Source of the DNA: Gammaproteobacteria bacterium
GTDB taxonomy: Bacteria; Pseudomonadota; Gammaproteobacteria; Steroidobacterales; Steroidobacteraceae
Reading direction: 5' to 3'
Assembly (NCBI GenBank): GCA_028293725.1
Contig: JAQGOE010000334.1
Span: forward strand, 1 to 8,604
DNA length: 8,604 bases
Part shown: positions 1 through 6,820 of the stretch, piece after piece
Numbering within the stretch: position 1 is the stretch's first letter
Layout: the number at the start of each line of letters is the position of its first letter
Made by a program: the position numbers and the translations under genes
Notes under the pieces: model-generated
Databases searched by the model: none
Told to the model about the DNA's origin: nothing
Seen by the model: the letters and a program-made list of their open reading frames with translations, nothing else

Positions 1-726
1 GGTCAGTGCCCCGAAATACCAGGCGTTCAGAAAACAACTCGCCAGCGCGCACAGCCGGATATTGCGCGTGCGCGCCAGCTCCCTGACCTGCGCGAGGACC
101 CGTTTTGGCGCCGCGGAACCGCCAGCACCCAGTCGGTTGGCGACGGGATCGCGAATGAAAGCGAGAACCAACAACGCCACCGCGATGCCCGGCAGTCCCG
201 CCAGGAAGAAGGCGTTGCGCCAACTGAACTCGGTCGCCAGCCACACCAGCAACAGTGGACTGACGGAAGAGCCCACGAGTTGAGCGCCGACGCTCTGCAC
301 CATGCCCATGTTGAACCCGCGCCGGCCGGGAGAGGACTCGGCGATCATGATGGCATGCGTGAGCGGCACGATCGGCCCTTCCGCGATTCCGATCAACAGG
401 CGTGCCACCAGCAGCAGCCACCAGGACCGTGCCAGTCCGGACAGGAACGAAAAGACCCCGAACAGGAGGAACGCCGCGACCACGTACTGCTTACGGCCGC
501 CGCTGCGATCGGAGAGCACACTGGTGCTGAACCCGGACAACGCCCACGTGAGCAGCACCGCCGCCGAAAGCATTCCGACTTGGGAGTTCGTGATGTGCAA
601 CTCGCGCATGACGAACGGCCCGAGGTAAAACAGAGCCTGCGCGTCCAGCGCCGCGACGCCACCCCCGAGGCAGAGGATGGCCATCGTGCGATTCTCGCGT
701 GTCCAGAAGCGGCGCGGATTCAACAC
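1..726 (-). CDS. MFS transporter, N-terminal part (cut by window edge)
   Basis: Reading the minus strand from a GTG at 726-724 gives 242 open residues that continue past base 1. They form the N-terminal half of a major facilitator superfamily permease, an inner-membrane secondary transporter. Hydrophobic segments lie at about residues 16-40, 50-68, 81-99, 102-122, 140-163 and 171-191, with a seventh starting near 223. The loop between helices 2 and 3 carries MFS motif A (residues 65-79, core LSDRSGGRK), and helix 4 has the GIAEGP pattern. The start lies 3 bp after the TonB receptor stop, in the same frame, with no clear Shine-Dalgarno, so translation is probably coupled to the receptor. TTG at 723 or ATG at 684 are alternative starts. 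By context it would carry the ligand imported by the receptor across the inner membrane. Family assignment is firm; substrate is unknown. Confidence 0.9.
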   Translation of the reverse strand, partial: MLNPRRFWTRENRTMAILCLGGGVAALDAQALFYLGPFVMRELHITNSQVGMLSAAVLLTWALSGFSTSVLSDRSGGRKQYVVAAFLLFGVFSFLSGLARSWWLLLVARLLIGIAEGPIVPLTHAIMIAESSPGRRGFNMGMVQSVGAQLVGSSVSPLLLVWLATEFSWRNAFFLAGLPGIAVALLVLAFIRDPVANRLGAGGSAAPKRVLAQVRELARTRNIRLCALASCFLNAWYFGALT

Positions 727-729
727 GAG

Positions 730-3054
730 CTAGAACGAGCGCCGCAGCGATACGAGATACGTGCGCGGCATTCCCGGGAGGCCTTCGAGAACGCCGAACG
801 CCGCATACAGGTAGTACTCATTGACATAGTACTGGCGGTTCGTGGCGTTCTTGACTTCGAGAGCGGCCTGCCACTTGCGCTCGGCGGAGTCATAGGTCAG
901 ATGCGCGTTGAGCAGACCATACCCGCCCTGCGCCGCGATCGGTGCATTGGAGACGTCGTTGAAGGTCTTCGACTGCCAGGTCCAGTCCAGGCGCGGAGTG
1001 AGTCGGCCGGCGCCGTTGAACTCCCAGCCGTACTGGCCACCGACGTTGACTTTCCAATCCGGCACGTATGGCGCGGTATCTGCGTAAGCCGGGCCGCCGG
1101 CGACCCCGGCAGCCGCGCCCAAGTCGCGAATGTCATAGTGTAGATAGCCTAACGAGGCATTCAACATGAGCCGTGGCAGCGGCTCGGCTTGCAACTCGCC
1201 CTCCAGACCGGAGATATAAACGCGCCCGGCATTGGAGACGACGTTGCCCGGGACCCCGTTGAGATTTTCCGGGATGGTCAACTGCAGATTGCGATACTCG
1301 CTGAAATAGCCGTCGACATTCACGCGCAGCCGGTTGTCGAGCCATTGCGACTTGATCCCGAGCTCATAGGACTTGACCGTCTCGGCGGCGAACGGGCGCA
1401 CCTCGTCGATCGTATTCGGGCGCGGATTGATGCCACCGCCCTTGAACCCCGTCGCGAACTGCAGATAGGTCATCAGCGCGGGCGTCCACTGGTACTTGAT
1501 CGAAGTACGGTAGTCGACCCGGCCCGTATGCGCGGTCGCCGACGGGTTGTTCTCGAAGCCCGGCAGCGTGAGAAACGGTGCGGGCTGAGGCAGGTAGCGG
1601 TTGAACGTGTAGGTCTTGCTCTCATCCGTGTAGCGCGTCCCTAGCTCGAGATCGAGCTTGTCGGTGACGTGATAGACGCCATGGAGGAAGCCAGAGCGGT
1701 CGCGATCCTCCACCGGATCGACACCGTAGAAGGCGAAGTTGGCGGCCGCGATATCGATAAAGTCGTTCAGCTCGGTGTAGGCGCCGTAGACATAGGCCCC
1801 CGCAGTCCAGTCCAGGCGGCCCTGCAGCAGCGCACCGCTGAGCTGCAACTCCTCGCTGTACTGCCGGTGATAGGGCTTGAAGTAGTTGTCGTTGATATGG
1901 ATCGGCGCGTTACCCCAAATCTCAGTGAACTCGCCGCGATATTGGCGGTAGGCCAGAATGTTCCTCAGGTGCACGCCGTCGCCGACATCCCAGTCGACAG
2001 TGCCACTGGCGCCCCAGGAGAGAACGTCGCTGACGCGGGGCAGTGTCTGTCCGGTCGCGGGATTGTTGTACGTGGCGTAACTCGAATACGGATTGCTCGT
2101 GATGAAGCGCGTATCGAACGGAATACCGAATCCGGTGTTGTAGCCGGCCAACGTCGGATTCTTCGGATCCACCGCAATCAGCTTCTCGGCCGCGGGCTCG
2201 CCATGATCGTCGGTAATGTCTGCCACCAGGTTCACTTCGAGCCCGTCCTGCACCAGCCACCGCAGGTTGCCGCGCGCCACCTGCACGCTATCCCCGCCGA
2301 GGGTGCCGGTTCGGCAGTCGCTACTGAGATTCGGCACGGAAGTTCGCGGCAGGCTACCCGCCAGGGACGGGTTGGCGCACGCGAAATCGTAAGTCGTCAT
2401 GTAGCCGTTGTAGGAGTTGCTGCCGCCACCGACCCGCAGAAACAGCTTGTCCGGGACGAGTGAGACGTCATACGACCCCTTGAAGAGCTGGCGCTGATAA
2501 CTGCCGTAGCCCACCTCCACGTAACCGCTGTCATCACCTTTCGCCTTGGGCGAGACGATGCGGACCGCGCCACCTTCATTGCTCTTGCCGAACAACGTTC
2601 CCTGCGGCCCGCGCAACACTTCCACACGGTCGATGTCGGTGAGATCGAGCAACGCTCCAAAAAGGCTGCCCTGGTACACATCGTCGATGTAGAACCCGAC
2701 GCCCGGCTCGAACGCCGGCAGGAAATCGCTTTGTCCGACGCCACGGATGAACGCCAGCACCGACTTGCCGAAATCACCGGTGTTCTGCTCGATCGTTACA
2801 TTGGGTGTCGACGGTGCCACATCGACAATACTCTGCACGCCTCGGGCCGCGAGATCGGCGGCGGAGAAAGCCGTGACCGACAGAGGGGCACTCTGGGCAC
2901 TTTCCTGGATGCGCCGCGACGTGACCACCACTTCCTCGAGGCCCGACGGCGCGGTGTCGGATGAAGCAGTCGCGGCTGCCCCCTGTCCGGCCATTGCAGC
3001 CTCAGCGGCCAGGGCGCTCAGAATCGCAAAAACCACGCCGTTGCGCTGACCCAT
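730..3054 (-). CDS. TonB-dependent outer-membrane receptor
   Basis: This 774-residue protein is a TonB-dependent receptor, an outer-membrane beta-barrel that imports a ligand using energy passed on by TonB-ExbBD. A signal peptide covers about residues 1-22 (hydrophobic stretch, then AAMAG). A TonB box (EEVVVT, 40-45) follows. The plug domain runs from about 52 to 173 and ends in the signature RVEVLRGPQGTLFGK plus GGAVRIVSP. The rest is barrel, and the chain ends in the terminal aromatic expected for Bam-dependent insertion (SLRRSF). Length is normal for the family. The ATG has a good Shine-Dalgarno (GAGGGGG at 3068-3062, 7 bp spacing). The gene lies 126 bp downstream of the ABM-like gene and immediately upstream of the MFS gene. 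No CTGGTTT promoter element lies in the 126-bp gap, so it may be read from the promoter at 3603-3631. Ligand cannot be told; catabolic context suggests an aromatic or terpenoid compound rather than a siderophore. Confidence 0.95.
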   Translation of the reverse strand: MGQRNGVVFAILSALAAEAAMAGQGAAATASSDTAPSGLEEVVVTSRRIQESAQSAPLSVTAFSAADLAARGVQSIVDVAPSTPNVTIEQNTGDFGKSVLAFIRGVGQSDFLPAFEPGVGFYIDDVYQGSLFGALLDLTDIDRVEVLRGPQGTLFGKSNEGGAVRIVSPKAKGDDSGYVEVGYGSYQRQLFKGSYDVSLVPDKLFLRVGGGSNSYNGYMTTYDFACANPSLAGSLPRTSVPNLSSDCRTGTLGGDSVQVARGNLRWLVQDGLEVNLVADITDDHGEPAAEKLIAVDPKNPTLAGYNTGFGIPFDTRFITSNPYSSYATYNNPATGQTLPRVSDVLSWGASGTVDWDVGDGVHLRNILAYRQYRGEFTEIWGNAPIHINDNYFKPYHRQYSEELQLSGALLQGRLDWTAGAYVYGAYTELNDFIDIAAANFAFYGVDPVEDRDRSGFLHGVYHVTDKLDLELGTRYTDESKTYTFNRYLPQPAPFLTLPGFENNPSATAHTGRVDYRTSIKYQWTPALMTYLQFATGFKGGGINPRPNTIDEVRPFAAETVKSYELGIKSQWLDNRLRVNVDGYFSEYRNLQLTIPENLNGVPGNVVSNAGRVYISGLEGELQAEPLPRLMLNASLGYLHYDIRDLGAAAGVAGGPAYADTAPYVPDWKVNVGGQYGWEFNGAGRLTPRLDWTWQSKTFNDVSNAPIAAQGGYGLLNAHLTYDSAERKWQAALEVKNATNRQYYVNEYYLYAAFGVLEGLPGMPRTYLVSLRRSF

Positions 3055-3180
3055 GTTCGAACCCCCTCATCGCGTACCCTGACCTGGTGTCAACGCTGCG
3101 ATCGTCAGACATTACGGGGCTGCCGGGTAGCGCGAATATTGCGCCCCCGATATCTCATTCCTAGATAACCCGCCGTTGAC

Positions 3181-3522
3181 TTACTCGCCGCGCCGCTGAA
3201 GAGGGGCCGGTGGCGCACCGGCCTGGTTGCGCCCGGCTAGCCACACGGAGCGAATTTCGCACGTATGCAGCTCAAATTCCCCGGGCAGCGGATGGCCCAA
3301 CAGTCGGCTGTTCTCCACGGACTGCTCGAAAGCGACGGCGTCGGCTTCGCGATCCCACAGCGCGACCACGAACCCCGCCTCGCAATCATCCAGATCGCCG
3401 AAGATCCAACGTGCGCGTAAGCCCCGGACATCTTCCAGGGTTCGCGCTCTGGCGAGGAAATCCTGTTCGAGCCGCGGCCATCTTCCCGGCTTCGCACGCG
3501 CACGCACCAGGCGCATCAACAT
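3181..3522 (-). CDS. Small ABM-like (dimeric alpha/beta-barrel) protein
   Basis: The chosen ATG (3522-3520) gives 113 residues; a longer frame reaches 3684 but would run through the divergent promoter region. The start is supported by GGAGAGGAG at 3535-3527. The pattern resembles antibiotic-biosynthesis-monooxygenase (ABM) domains: a first beta strand (MLMRLVRARA), a helix (about 16-28), the central strand pair (about 34-56, RARWIFGDLDD then GFVVALWD), a helix with AVAFEQS (62-68) and a last strand near 84-93. This is about one ABM unit, with a proline-rich tail of roughly 17 residues. Such proteins are cofactor-free quinone-forming monooxygenases, heme-degrading enzymes or simple ligand-binding dimers; no catalytic residue can be fixed here. 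It is the first gene of the leftward ABM, TonB receptor, MFS series. Family call is moderate; function unknown. Confidence 0.72.
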   Translation of the reverse strand: MLMRLVRARAKPGRWPRLEQDFLARARTLEDVRGLRARWIFGDLDDCEAGFVVALWDREADAVAFEQSVENSRLLGHPLPGEFELHTCEIRSVWLAGRNQAGAPPAPLQRRGE

Positions 3523-3526
3523 GCAA

Positions 3527-3535
3527 CTCCTCTCC
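3527..3535 (-). promoter_or_regulatory. Ribosome binding site that sets the ABM gene start
   Basis: On the minus strand this reads GGAGAGGAG and ends 4 bp before the ATG at 3522. A second ATG two codons later would have 10 bp spacing. No comparable site precedes the upstream ATG at 3684, so the 113-residue form is preferred. Confidence 0.75.
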
Positions 3536-3602
3536 GGACCTGCCCACGGCGATCGCGGATCTCCTGCATTGTCGCCCCCATGCGAAGCCTCGATGACGCG
3601 CA

Positions 3603-3631
3603 AGATTAACGCGGGGTCGCCAGCAAACCAG
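3603..3631 (-). promoter_or_regulatory. Predicted promoter A (CTGGTTT type) for the ABM-receptor-MFS unit
   Basis: On the minus strand CTGGTT (3630-3625 core, full 7-mer 3631-3625) is followed after 17 bp by TAATCT (3608-3603), a good sigma-70-like -10. Transcription would begin near 3596, leaving a leader of about 75 bases before the ABM start. The upstream element does not resemble TTGACA, so an activator or repressor site overlapping -35 is more likely than a plain -35. The same arrangement occurs at four other places in the window. Confidence 0.5.
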
Positions 3632-3667
3632 TGGTCGAAATGCTTGCGACAATGACGCCACTGGTTT
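3625..3667. repeat. Perfect 10-bp inverted repeat between divergent genes
   Basis: AAACCAGTGG at 3625-3634 and its exact complement CCACTGGTTT at 3658-3667 are separated by 23 bp. They sit between the leftward ABM gene and the rightward flavin reductase gene. Each arm is the upstream element of one of two divergent predicted promoters (A and B), so the repeat can be explained as two copies of one regulatory site facing away toward their genes. The left arm also contains the small dyad ACCAGTGGT. Confidence 0.8.
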
Positions 3668-3689
3668 CGGCGCCCGCAAGTCATACGCT
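3661..3689 (+). promoter_or_regulatory. Predicted promoter B (CTGGTTT type) for the flavin reductase gene
   Basis: CTGGTT at 3661-3666 (7-mer to 3667) is followed after 17 bp by TACGCT at 3684-3689. The -10 is weak but keeps the first T, the A and the last T. A start site near 3696 would leave a leader of about 26 bases before the GTG at 3722. Site and spacing match the four other copies. Confidence 0.45.
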
Positions 3690-3721
3690 GTGGGGCGGGT
3701 CAAGCATCACAAGGGCTGACG

Positions 3722-4207
3722 GTGAGCACATTGCAGTTTGATTCGGCGGCCTTGCGCCGCACCCTCGGCCGCTTCGCCACCGGCGTTGCCATCATCACGG
3801 CCACCGGACACGATCGACGCCCGGTCGGCATGACATGCAACAGCTTCACTTCCGTGTCGCTCCAGCCGCCGCTGGTGCAATTCTCGATCGCGAGAACGTC
3901 GCGCAATCACTCGCTGATCTGCCAGGTGGAGCATTTTGCGGTTCACGTGCTGGATGCTGCGCAAGAGGCCCTGTGCAGGCAGTTTTCCGCCACCGACCGG
4001 GATCGTTTCCTGAATGTGGAGTTGGAGGCCGGATTGCACGACTTGCCAGTCCTGAAACGGTATCACGCACGCTTCGAATGCGCGGCCCATGTCCGGCACG
4101 AGGCCGGCGATCACACGATCGTCATTGGCCGTGTGTTGCGACTCTCCGAACAGGACGGCGCACCGCTGATCTTCTACCGCGGCGCGCTCGCCTCACTCGC
4201 GCCTTGA
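3722..4207 (+). CDS. Flavin reductase domain protein (HpaC-like)
   Basis: This 161-residue protein matches the flavin reductase family that supplies reduced FMN or FAD, made with NAD(P)H, to a two-component monooxygenase. Family patterns visible are RFATGVAIITA (17-27), PVGMTCNSFTSVSLQPPL (34-51, flavin-binding region), the F-E-C pattern near 118-120, and GDHTIVIGRVL (129-139), then PLIFYRG (148-154). Length is normal. The start is GTG with a modest AGGG at 3712-3715, 6 bp away; no earlier in-frame start is convincing. It is a single-gene unit under predicted promoter B and converges on the SDR gene with 17 bp between stops. No flavin-dependent oxygenase partner is in the window, so it may serve one encoded nearby or elsewhere. 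Family is firm; partner unknown. Confidence 0.9.
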   Translation: MSTLQFDSAALRRTLGRFATGVAIITATGHDRRPVGMTCNSFTSVSLQPPLVQFSIARTSRNHSLICQVEHFAVHVLDAAQEALCRQFSATDRDRFLNVELEAGLHDLPVLKRYHARFECAAHVRHEAGDHTIVIGRVLRLSEQDGAPLIFYRGALASLAP

Positions 4208-4224
4208 GCTAAAAATGCGCCCCC

Positions 4225-5025
4225 TCACATCCCACCATCGATCACGATGTTGGTTCCAGTGATGAATTCAGCGTGCGGGCTGGCCAGAAAGGCCACCAGC
4301 GCGGCAATGTCCGCGCCGCGCCCGATTCGCGGTACAGTCTGCCTGAAAACCTCCAGCGCCAGCTTGCGCTGCACGCTGGTCCAGTCATCGCCCAGACCCG
4401 CCTGGCGTGCGATACCCGCCAACTCCTGCTCGGATCCGGGGGTGTGGATGATGCCCAGAGCGAGCGAATTGGCGGTCACTCCCGTTCCGGCCAGCGAGCG
4501 CGACAAGCTGCGCGACAGGTTGATCTCGGCGGCCTTGGCCGCCTGATAATCCGGAAAATCCGGTGGCTGGTGAATGGCCACCGCGCTGGCAATTTGAATG
4601 ACGCGGCCCCAGCCGCGCTCAACCATGTCCGGTGTGAACGTGTCGATCATTCGTGCGGTGGCCAACACGTTCAGCTCGTATGTTGCCAGCCAGCGCTGCG
4701 CCCCCTGCCCGAGCCAGCCGTTGCGCTCCCAGCCCCCGGGCCGGCCGCCGGCGTTGTTGACCAGAATGTCGATCCCACCGATGGCGCCTTCGATGCGCTC
4801 ACGAAGGCTCTGAGTGGCAGCCTCTCGAGTGAGGTCGGCGGTCATGGCATGCGCCGTACCTCCGTTGCGGGTGATCTGGTCGGCGACCGACCGGGTGCGC
4901 TCGTCGTCACGCCCGTGCACCACCACCGCAGCACCTTCGGCTGCCAACAGATGGGCTATTGCCGCGCCAACACCAGAACTGCTGCCGGTCACCAGCGCGC
5001 GTTTGCCGGAAAGTTGTAAATCCAT
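4225..5025 (-). CDS. Short-chain dehydrogenase/reductase (SDR)
   Basis: This is a classical SDR oxidoreductase of 266 residues, a cytoplasmic NAD(P)-dependent enzyme acting on an alcohol or carbonyl group. The Rossmann glycine motif TGSSSGVG is at 13-20, NNAG at 90-93 and catalytic Asn at 119. Ser147, Tyr160 and Lys164 complete the tetrad (Y-Q-A-A-K), with the usual 13-residue Ser-Tyr spacing. HGRDD at 37-41 places an Arg after the second strand, which favours NADP(H). The chain ends with the common TGTNIVIDGG pattern. The chosen ATG (5025) has GGGAGG 5 bp upstream; a longer frame from 5043 adds six residues without such a site. It lies 105 bp downstream of the tandem GntR gene, same strand, and has its own CTGGTT element. 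Substrate unknown; context suggests an intermediate of an aromatic or alkene pathway. Confidence 0.93.
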   Translation of the reverse strand: MDLQLSGKRALVTGSSSGVGAAIAHLLAAEGAAVVVHGRDDERTRSVADQITRNGGTAHAMTADLTREAATQSLRERIEGAIGGIDILVNNAGGRPGGWERNGWLGQGAQRWLATYELNVLATARMIDTFTPDMVERGWGRVIQIASAVAIHQPPDFPDYQAAKAAEINLSRSLSRSLAGTGVTANSLALGIIHTPGSEQELAGIARQAGLGDDWTSVQRKLALEVFRQTVPRIGRGADIAALVAFLASPHAEFITGTNIVIDGGM

Positions 5026-5030
5026 GGTTG

Positions 5031-5036
5031 CCTCCC
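5031..5036 (-). promoter_or_regulatory. Ribosome binding site that sets the SDR start
   Basis: GGGAGG on the minus strand ends 5 bp before the ATG at 5025 and selects it over the in-frame ATG at 5043, which would lie at or within the predicted transcript start. Confidence 0.8.
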
Positions 5037-5049
5037 GAAGCAAAGCCTG

Positions 5050-5078
5050 AGCATGCAGCCTGCAGCGGAGAAAACCAG
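5050..5078 (-). promoter_or_regulatory. Predicted promoter C (CTGGTTT type) for the SDR gene
   Basis: On the minus strand CTGGTT (5078-5073; 7-mer to 5072) is followed after 17 bp by CATGCT (5055-5050), the weakest -10 of the five (A, T and final T kept). Transcription would start near 5043, giving a leader of about 18 bases that still contains the Shine-Dalgarno. This copy is single, with no divergent partner, as expected in a gap between two genes on the same strand. Confidence 0.4.
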
Positions 5079-5104
5079 TGTGTCATTTACCGGCAAGCAT
5101 GCGG

Positions 5105-5119
5105 GCGCGCTGCGCGCGC
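5105..5119. other. Short GC hairpin after the regulator gene
   Basis: GCGCGC, a 3-base loop and GCGCGC lie 12 bp after the stop codon of the GntR gene. It could pause or help end transcription before the SDR promoter, but there is no T run on either strand, and alternating GC of this kind arises easily in GC-rich DNA. Confidence 0.25.
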
Positions 5120-5130
5120 GGGCCGTCGTC

Positions 5131-6690
5131 TCACTTGTCCGAGGGCGTGGATAGCGTAAGCGAGCCGCTGCGGAAGTTGGCGAAGAACTGATCGAGATTG
5201 TGGCGCAGCCGGACGAACTTGCGCTCCTGCGCCTTGCCGGCGGCGACCGGATCGTTCGCAGCAATCGCCGTGTTCACCTCGGCGCTGCACTCCAGGAAGT
5301 CGTGCAACACCTGCCGCGATACCGGCAGATTGCCGTGCATGATCCACGAAGGGAATGCCTTGGCGCTGCGCAAGAACAGATCCAACACGGGATTTCTCGC
5401 CAGCGCGAACTGCCGCTCCTCGACATCGATCAATTCGCCGAGCAACACCGTATCCGTGCGTTTTCCCAGCGCCGCAAGCGCAGCCCGGGACGGCTCGAGA
5501 CAACTCGTGCTTTTGACCTGCCCCGCGGCCAAAGCGATCATCTCCACGCCCAGCCACTTGAACGCGGCAAAAGCCTCGTAATGGCTGACCCGGCTGGCCG
5601 CGAAGTGACAGCAGATCAGGCGGCTCGCCGCGGCCGGACCGGGTGTGCGAGCGACGAGGCCGTGACCCCGTCCAGGCAGGCTCGCGGCCGTTTCCGCCGC
5701 CTCGAGGATACGGATCGCCTGACGTAACACACCGCGGTCGATCTGATAATGCTCACAGAGTTCGAACTCGTTGCCGAGGGCGTGGCCGTCGCGCCAATTC
5801 CCGGGACCCACATGCTTCATCAGCCGACGGACGATCTGCCCGGCGCGGGTTCGGTCCAGAGTCGCGCCTCCGAGAGCTCCCGGGCGGCTCATCGCCGCCG
5901 GCTCTACAGACTCCGCCTCGATTCGTCGGGAGCAGGCCTCTGCCCAAGCGGCCGCGCTGCGTGCATCACCGCGGCTGATGGCGACAACGAGCCGGTCGAT
6001 GCACCGACCCAACGTCCCGCGCCGCGCTCGTCCATCGGCGGTGGCGCCCTGGGGTAGCGGGAGACGGCGCAACTCATCGAGACACTCGGAGTAAAAGGTC
6101 ACCACGGAGTTGCCGGCCGCGGCATTCAACAGGCGACGCAGGGTCCTCCCCGGTGCGGGGACATCCAGCGCCTCATGATCCAACAAGGGTAAAAACTCGA
6201 AGTGCGCGCCTCGTTCGGTCGCCATGCAGGCGGCCACACGATCCAACACAATGCGGGCGCGCCTGACGTGACCGTCGGTGACGCCAATCAGAAAACAATA
6301 GCCGCCGATCATGTCATGGAGGTTTCCCGCCGCCGGCGCGGAAAGCTCCAATCCCCCACGCCGGCCGCGGCGCATTCGGGCGGTACCCCGCGCCTCGAGG
6401 ATGCGGGCCGTCTCGCGCACGACGGCGCGTCCCACACCGTAGCGGCGCGCCAGGTCGATCTCGCAACCGTAGATCTTCCCTACCGGCCAGCCGTCGAGGA
6501 TGAACTGCTCTTCCAGCGATCGGGCCGTGCGGCCGGCGCACTTCAGCATAGACTCGGCATCGCCGACGACGCAGGAGAACAGTCGGGCAACGCTGAGTGG
6601 GTCGCGAGACGAGTGGACCCCTGCGCCGCCGCTCTCCGGAAAGACGCGGGCGTGTACGGGCTCCACAGCCAAGTTGGCCAAGACACTCAT
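5131..6690 (-). CDS. Tandem (double) GntR/FadR-class transcriptional regulator
   Basis: The 519-residue protein is about twice the usual 220-250 of a FadR-class GntR regulator. A first winged helix-turn-helix spans about 54-118 (E-I-D-L-A-R-R-Y-G-V-G-R then V-V-R-E-T-A-R-I-L-E-A) and a second about 279-349 (F-E-L-C-E-H-Y-Q-I-D-R then L-R-Q-A-I-R-I-L-E-A). Each ends in a GRxxGL wing and is followed by a mostly helical ligand domain of FCD type (about 125-260 and 355-505). Both ligand domains keep the final A-I-x-x-x-D pattern but seem to lack the metal-binding His after it. The halves are diverged, so the fusion is not recent. The ATG at 6690 has GGAGG 6 bp upstream; the longer frame from 6747 begins at the predicted transcript start. 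It faces the carotenoid oxygenase gene across a region with two CTGGTTT sites, suggesting autoregulation. Family is clear; effector unknown. Confidence 0.85.
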   Translation of the reverse strand: MSVLANLAVEPVHARVFPESGGAGVHSSRDPLSVARLFSCVVGDAESMLKCAGRTARSLEEQFILDGWPVGKIYGCEIDLARRYGVGRAVVRETARILEARGTARMRRGRRGGLELSAPAAGNLHDMIGGYCFLIGVTDGHVRRARIVLDRVAACMATERGAHFEFLPLLDHEALDVPAPGRTLRRLLNAAAGNSVVTFYSECLDELRRLPLPQGATADGRARRGTLGRCIDRLVVAISRGDARSAAAWAEACSRRIEAESVEPAAMSRPGALGGATLDRTRAGQIVRRLMKHVGPGNWRDGHALGNEFELCEHYQIDRGVLRQAIRILEAAETAASLPGRGHGLVARTPGPAAASRLICCHFAASRVSHYEAFAAFKWLGVEMIALAAGQVKSTSCLEPSRAALAALGKRTDTVLLGELIDVEERQFALARNPVLDLFLRSAKAFPSWIMHGNLPVSRQVLHDFLECSAEVNTAIAANDPVAAGKAQERKFVRLRHNLDQFFANFRSGSLTLSTPSDK

Positions 6691-6696
6691 CGCCCC

Positions 6697-6701
6697 CCTC
6701 C
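6697..6701 (-). promoter_or_regulatory. Ribosome binding site that sets the regulator start
   Basis: GGAGG on the minus strand lies 6 bp before the ATG at 6690, within a GGAGGGGGG run. It supports 519 residues over the 538-residue reading from 6747. Confidence 0.75.
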
Positions 6702-6751
6702 GGCGTTGAATTTTGCTCGCGGCCTTCGCGCGCCGCTGGCAAGTCATTGTG

Positions 6752-6780
6752 AGTATAGCGAATCGGCCTCCTCAAACCAG
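6752..6780 (-). promoter_or_regulatory. Predicted promoter D (CTGGTTT type) for the regulator gene
   Basis: On the minus strand CTGGTT (6780-6775; 7-mer to 6774) is followed after 17 bp by TATACT (6757-6752), the best -10 of the set (5 of 6 to TATAAT). Transcription would begin near 6745, about 55 bases before the chosen ATG. Confidence 0.55.
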
Positions 6781-6820
6781 GAGGCGGATTTCCGCGCCGC
6801 TAATCCCACCTCTGGTTTAG
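6771..6820. repeat. Imperfect inverted repeat between regulator and oxygenase genes
   Basis: The arm at 6771-6787 (CTCAAACCAGGAGGCGG) pairs with the complement of 6806-6820 (CTAAACCAGAGGTGG), with two 1-base gaps and one mismatch. As at 3625-3667, the arms are the upstream elements of two divergent predicted promoters (D and E). AAACCAG-to-CTGGTTT outer span is 45 bp here and 43 bp there. Confidence 0.7.

Noticed and set aside
280..1143. Plus-strand open frame of 287 codons across the MFS/receptor junction
   Set aside because: It is antisense to two recognisable genes, rich in Arg, Gln and Pro, and has no family features.
1669..2463. Plus-strand open frame of 264 codons inside the TonB receptor gene
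   Set aside because: Antisense shadow of the receptor barrel, with no domain and no independent start signals.
3084..3090. CTGGTGT, one base off the shared motif, upstream of the TonB receptor
   Set aside because: It points away from the receptor gene. Similar one-off matches exist inside coding DNA (7428-7434, 7725-7731), so they carry no weight.
3130..3144. Near-palindrome GCGCGAATATTGCGC upstream of the TonB receptor
   Set aside because: It is imperfect and short, occurs once, and is built of simple GCGC and AATATT blocks. It might be an operator, but nothing else supports it.
3151..3167. TATCT/AGATA inverted arms in the same gap
   Set aside because: Arms are only 5 bp, with no T run for a terminator and no second copy in the window.
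3523..3684. N-terminal extension of the ABM gene to 3684 (54 more residues)
   Set aside because: The extension would cover both CTGGTTT sites and predicted promoter A, and its sequence is unlike the ABM fold; a strong ribosome site marks 3522 instead.
3625..6818. Reading the facing AAACCAG/CTGGTTT pairs as ordinary FadR-type operators
   Set aside because: FadR-class operators have CTGGT and ACCAG halves close together in the opposite order; here the halves are about 29-31 bp apart and one copy is single. The oriented-site-plus--10 model fits all five copies better.
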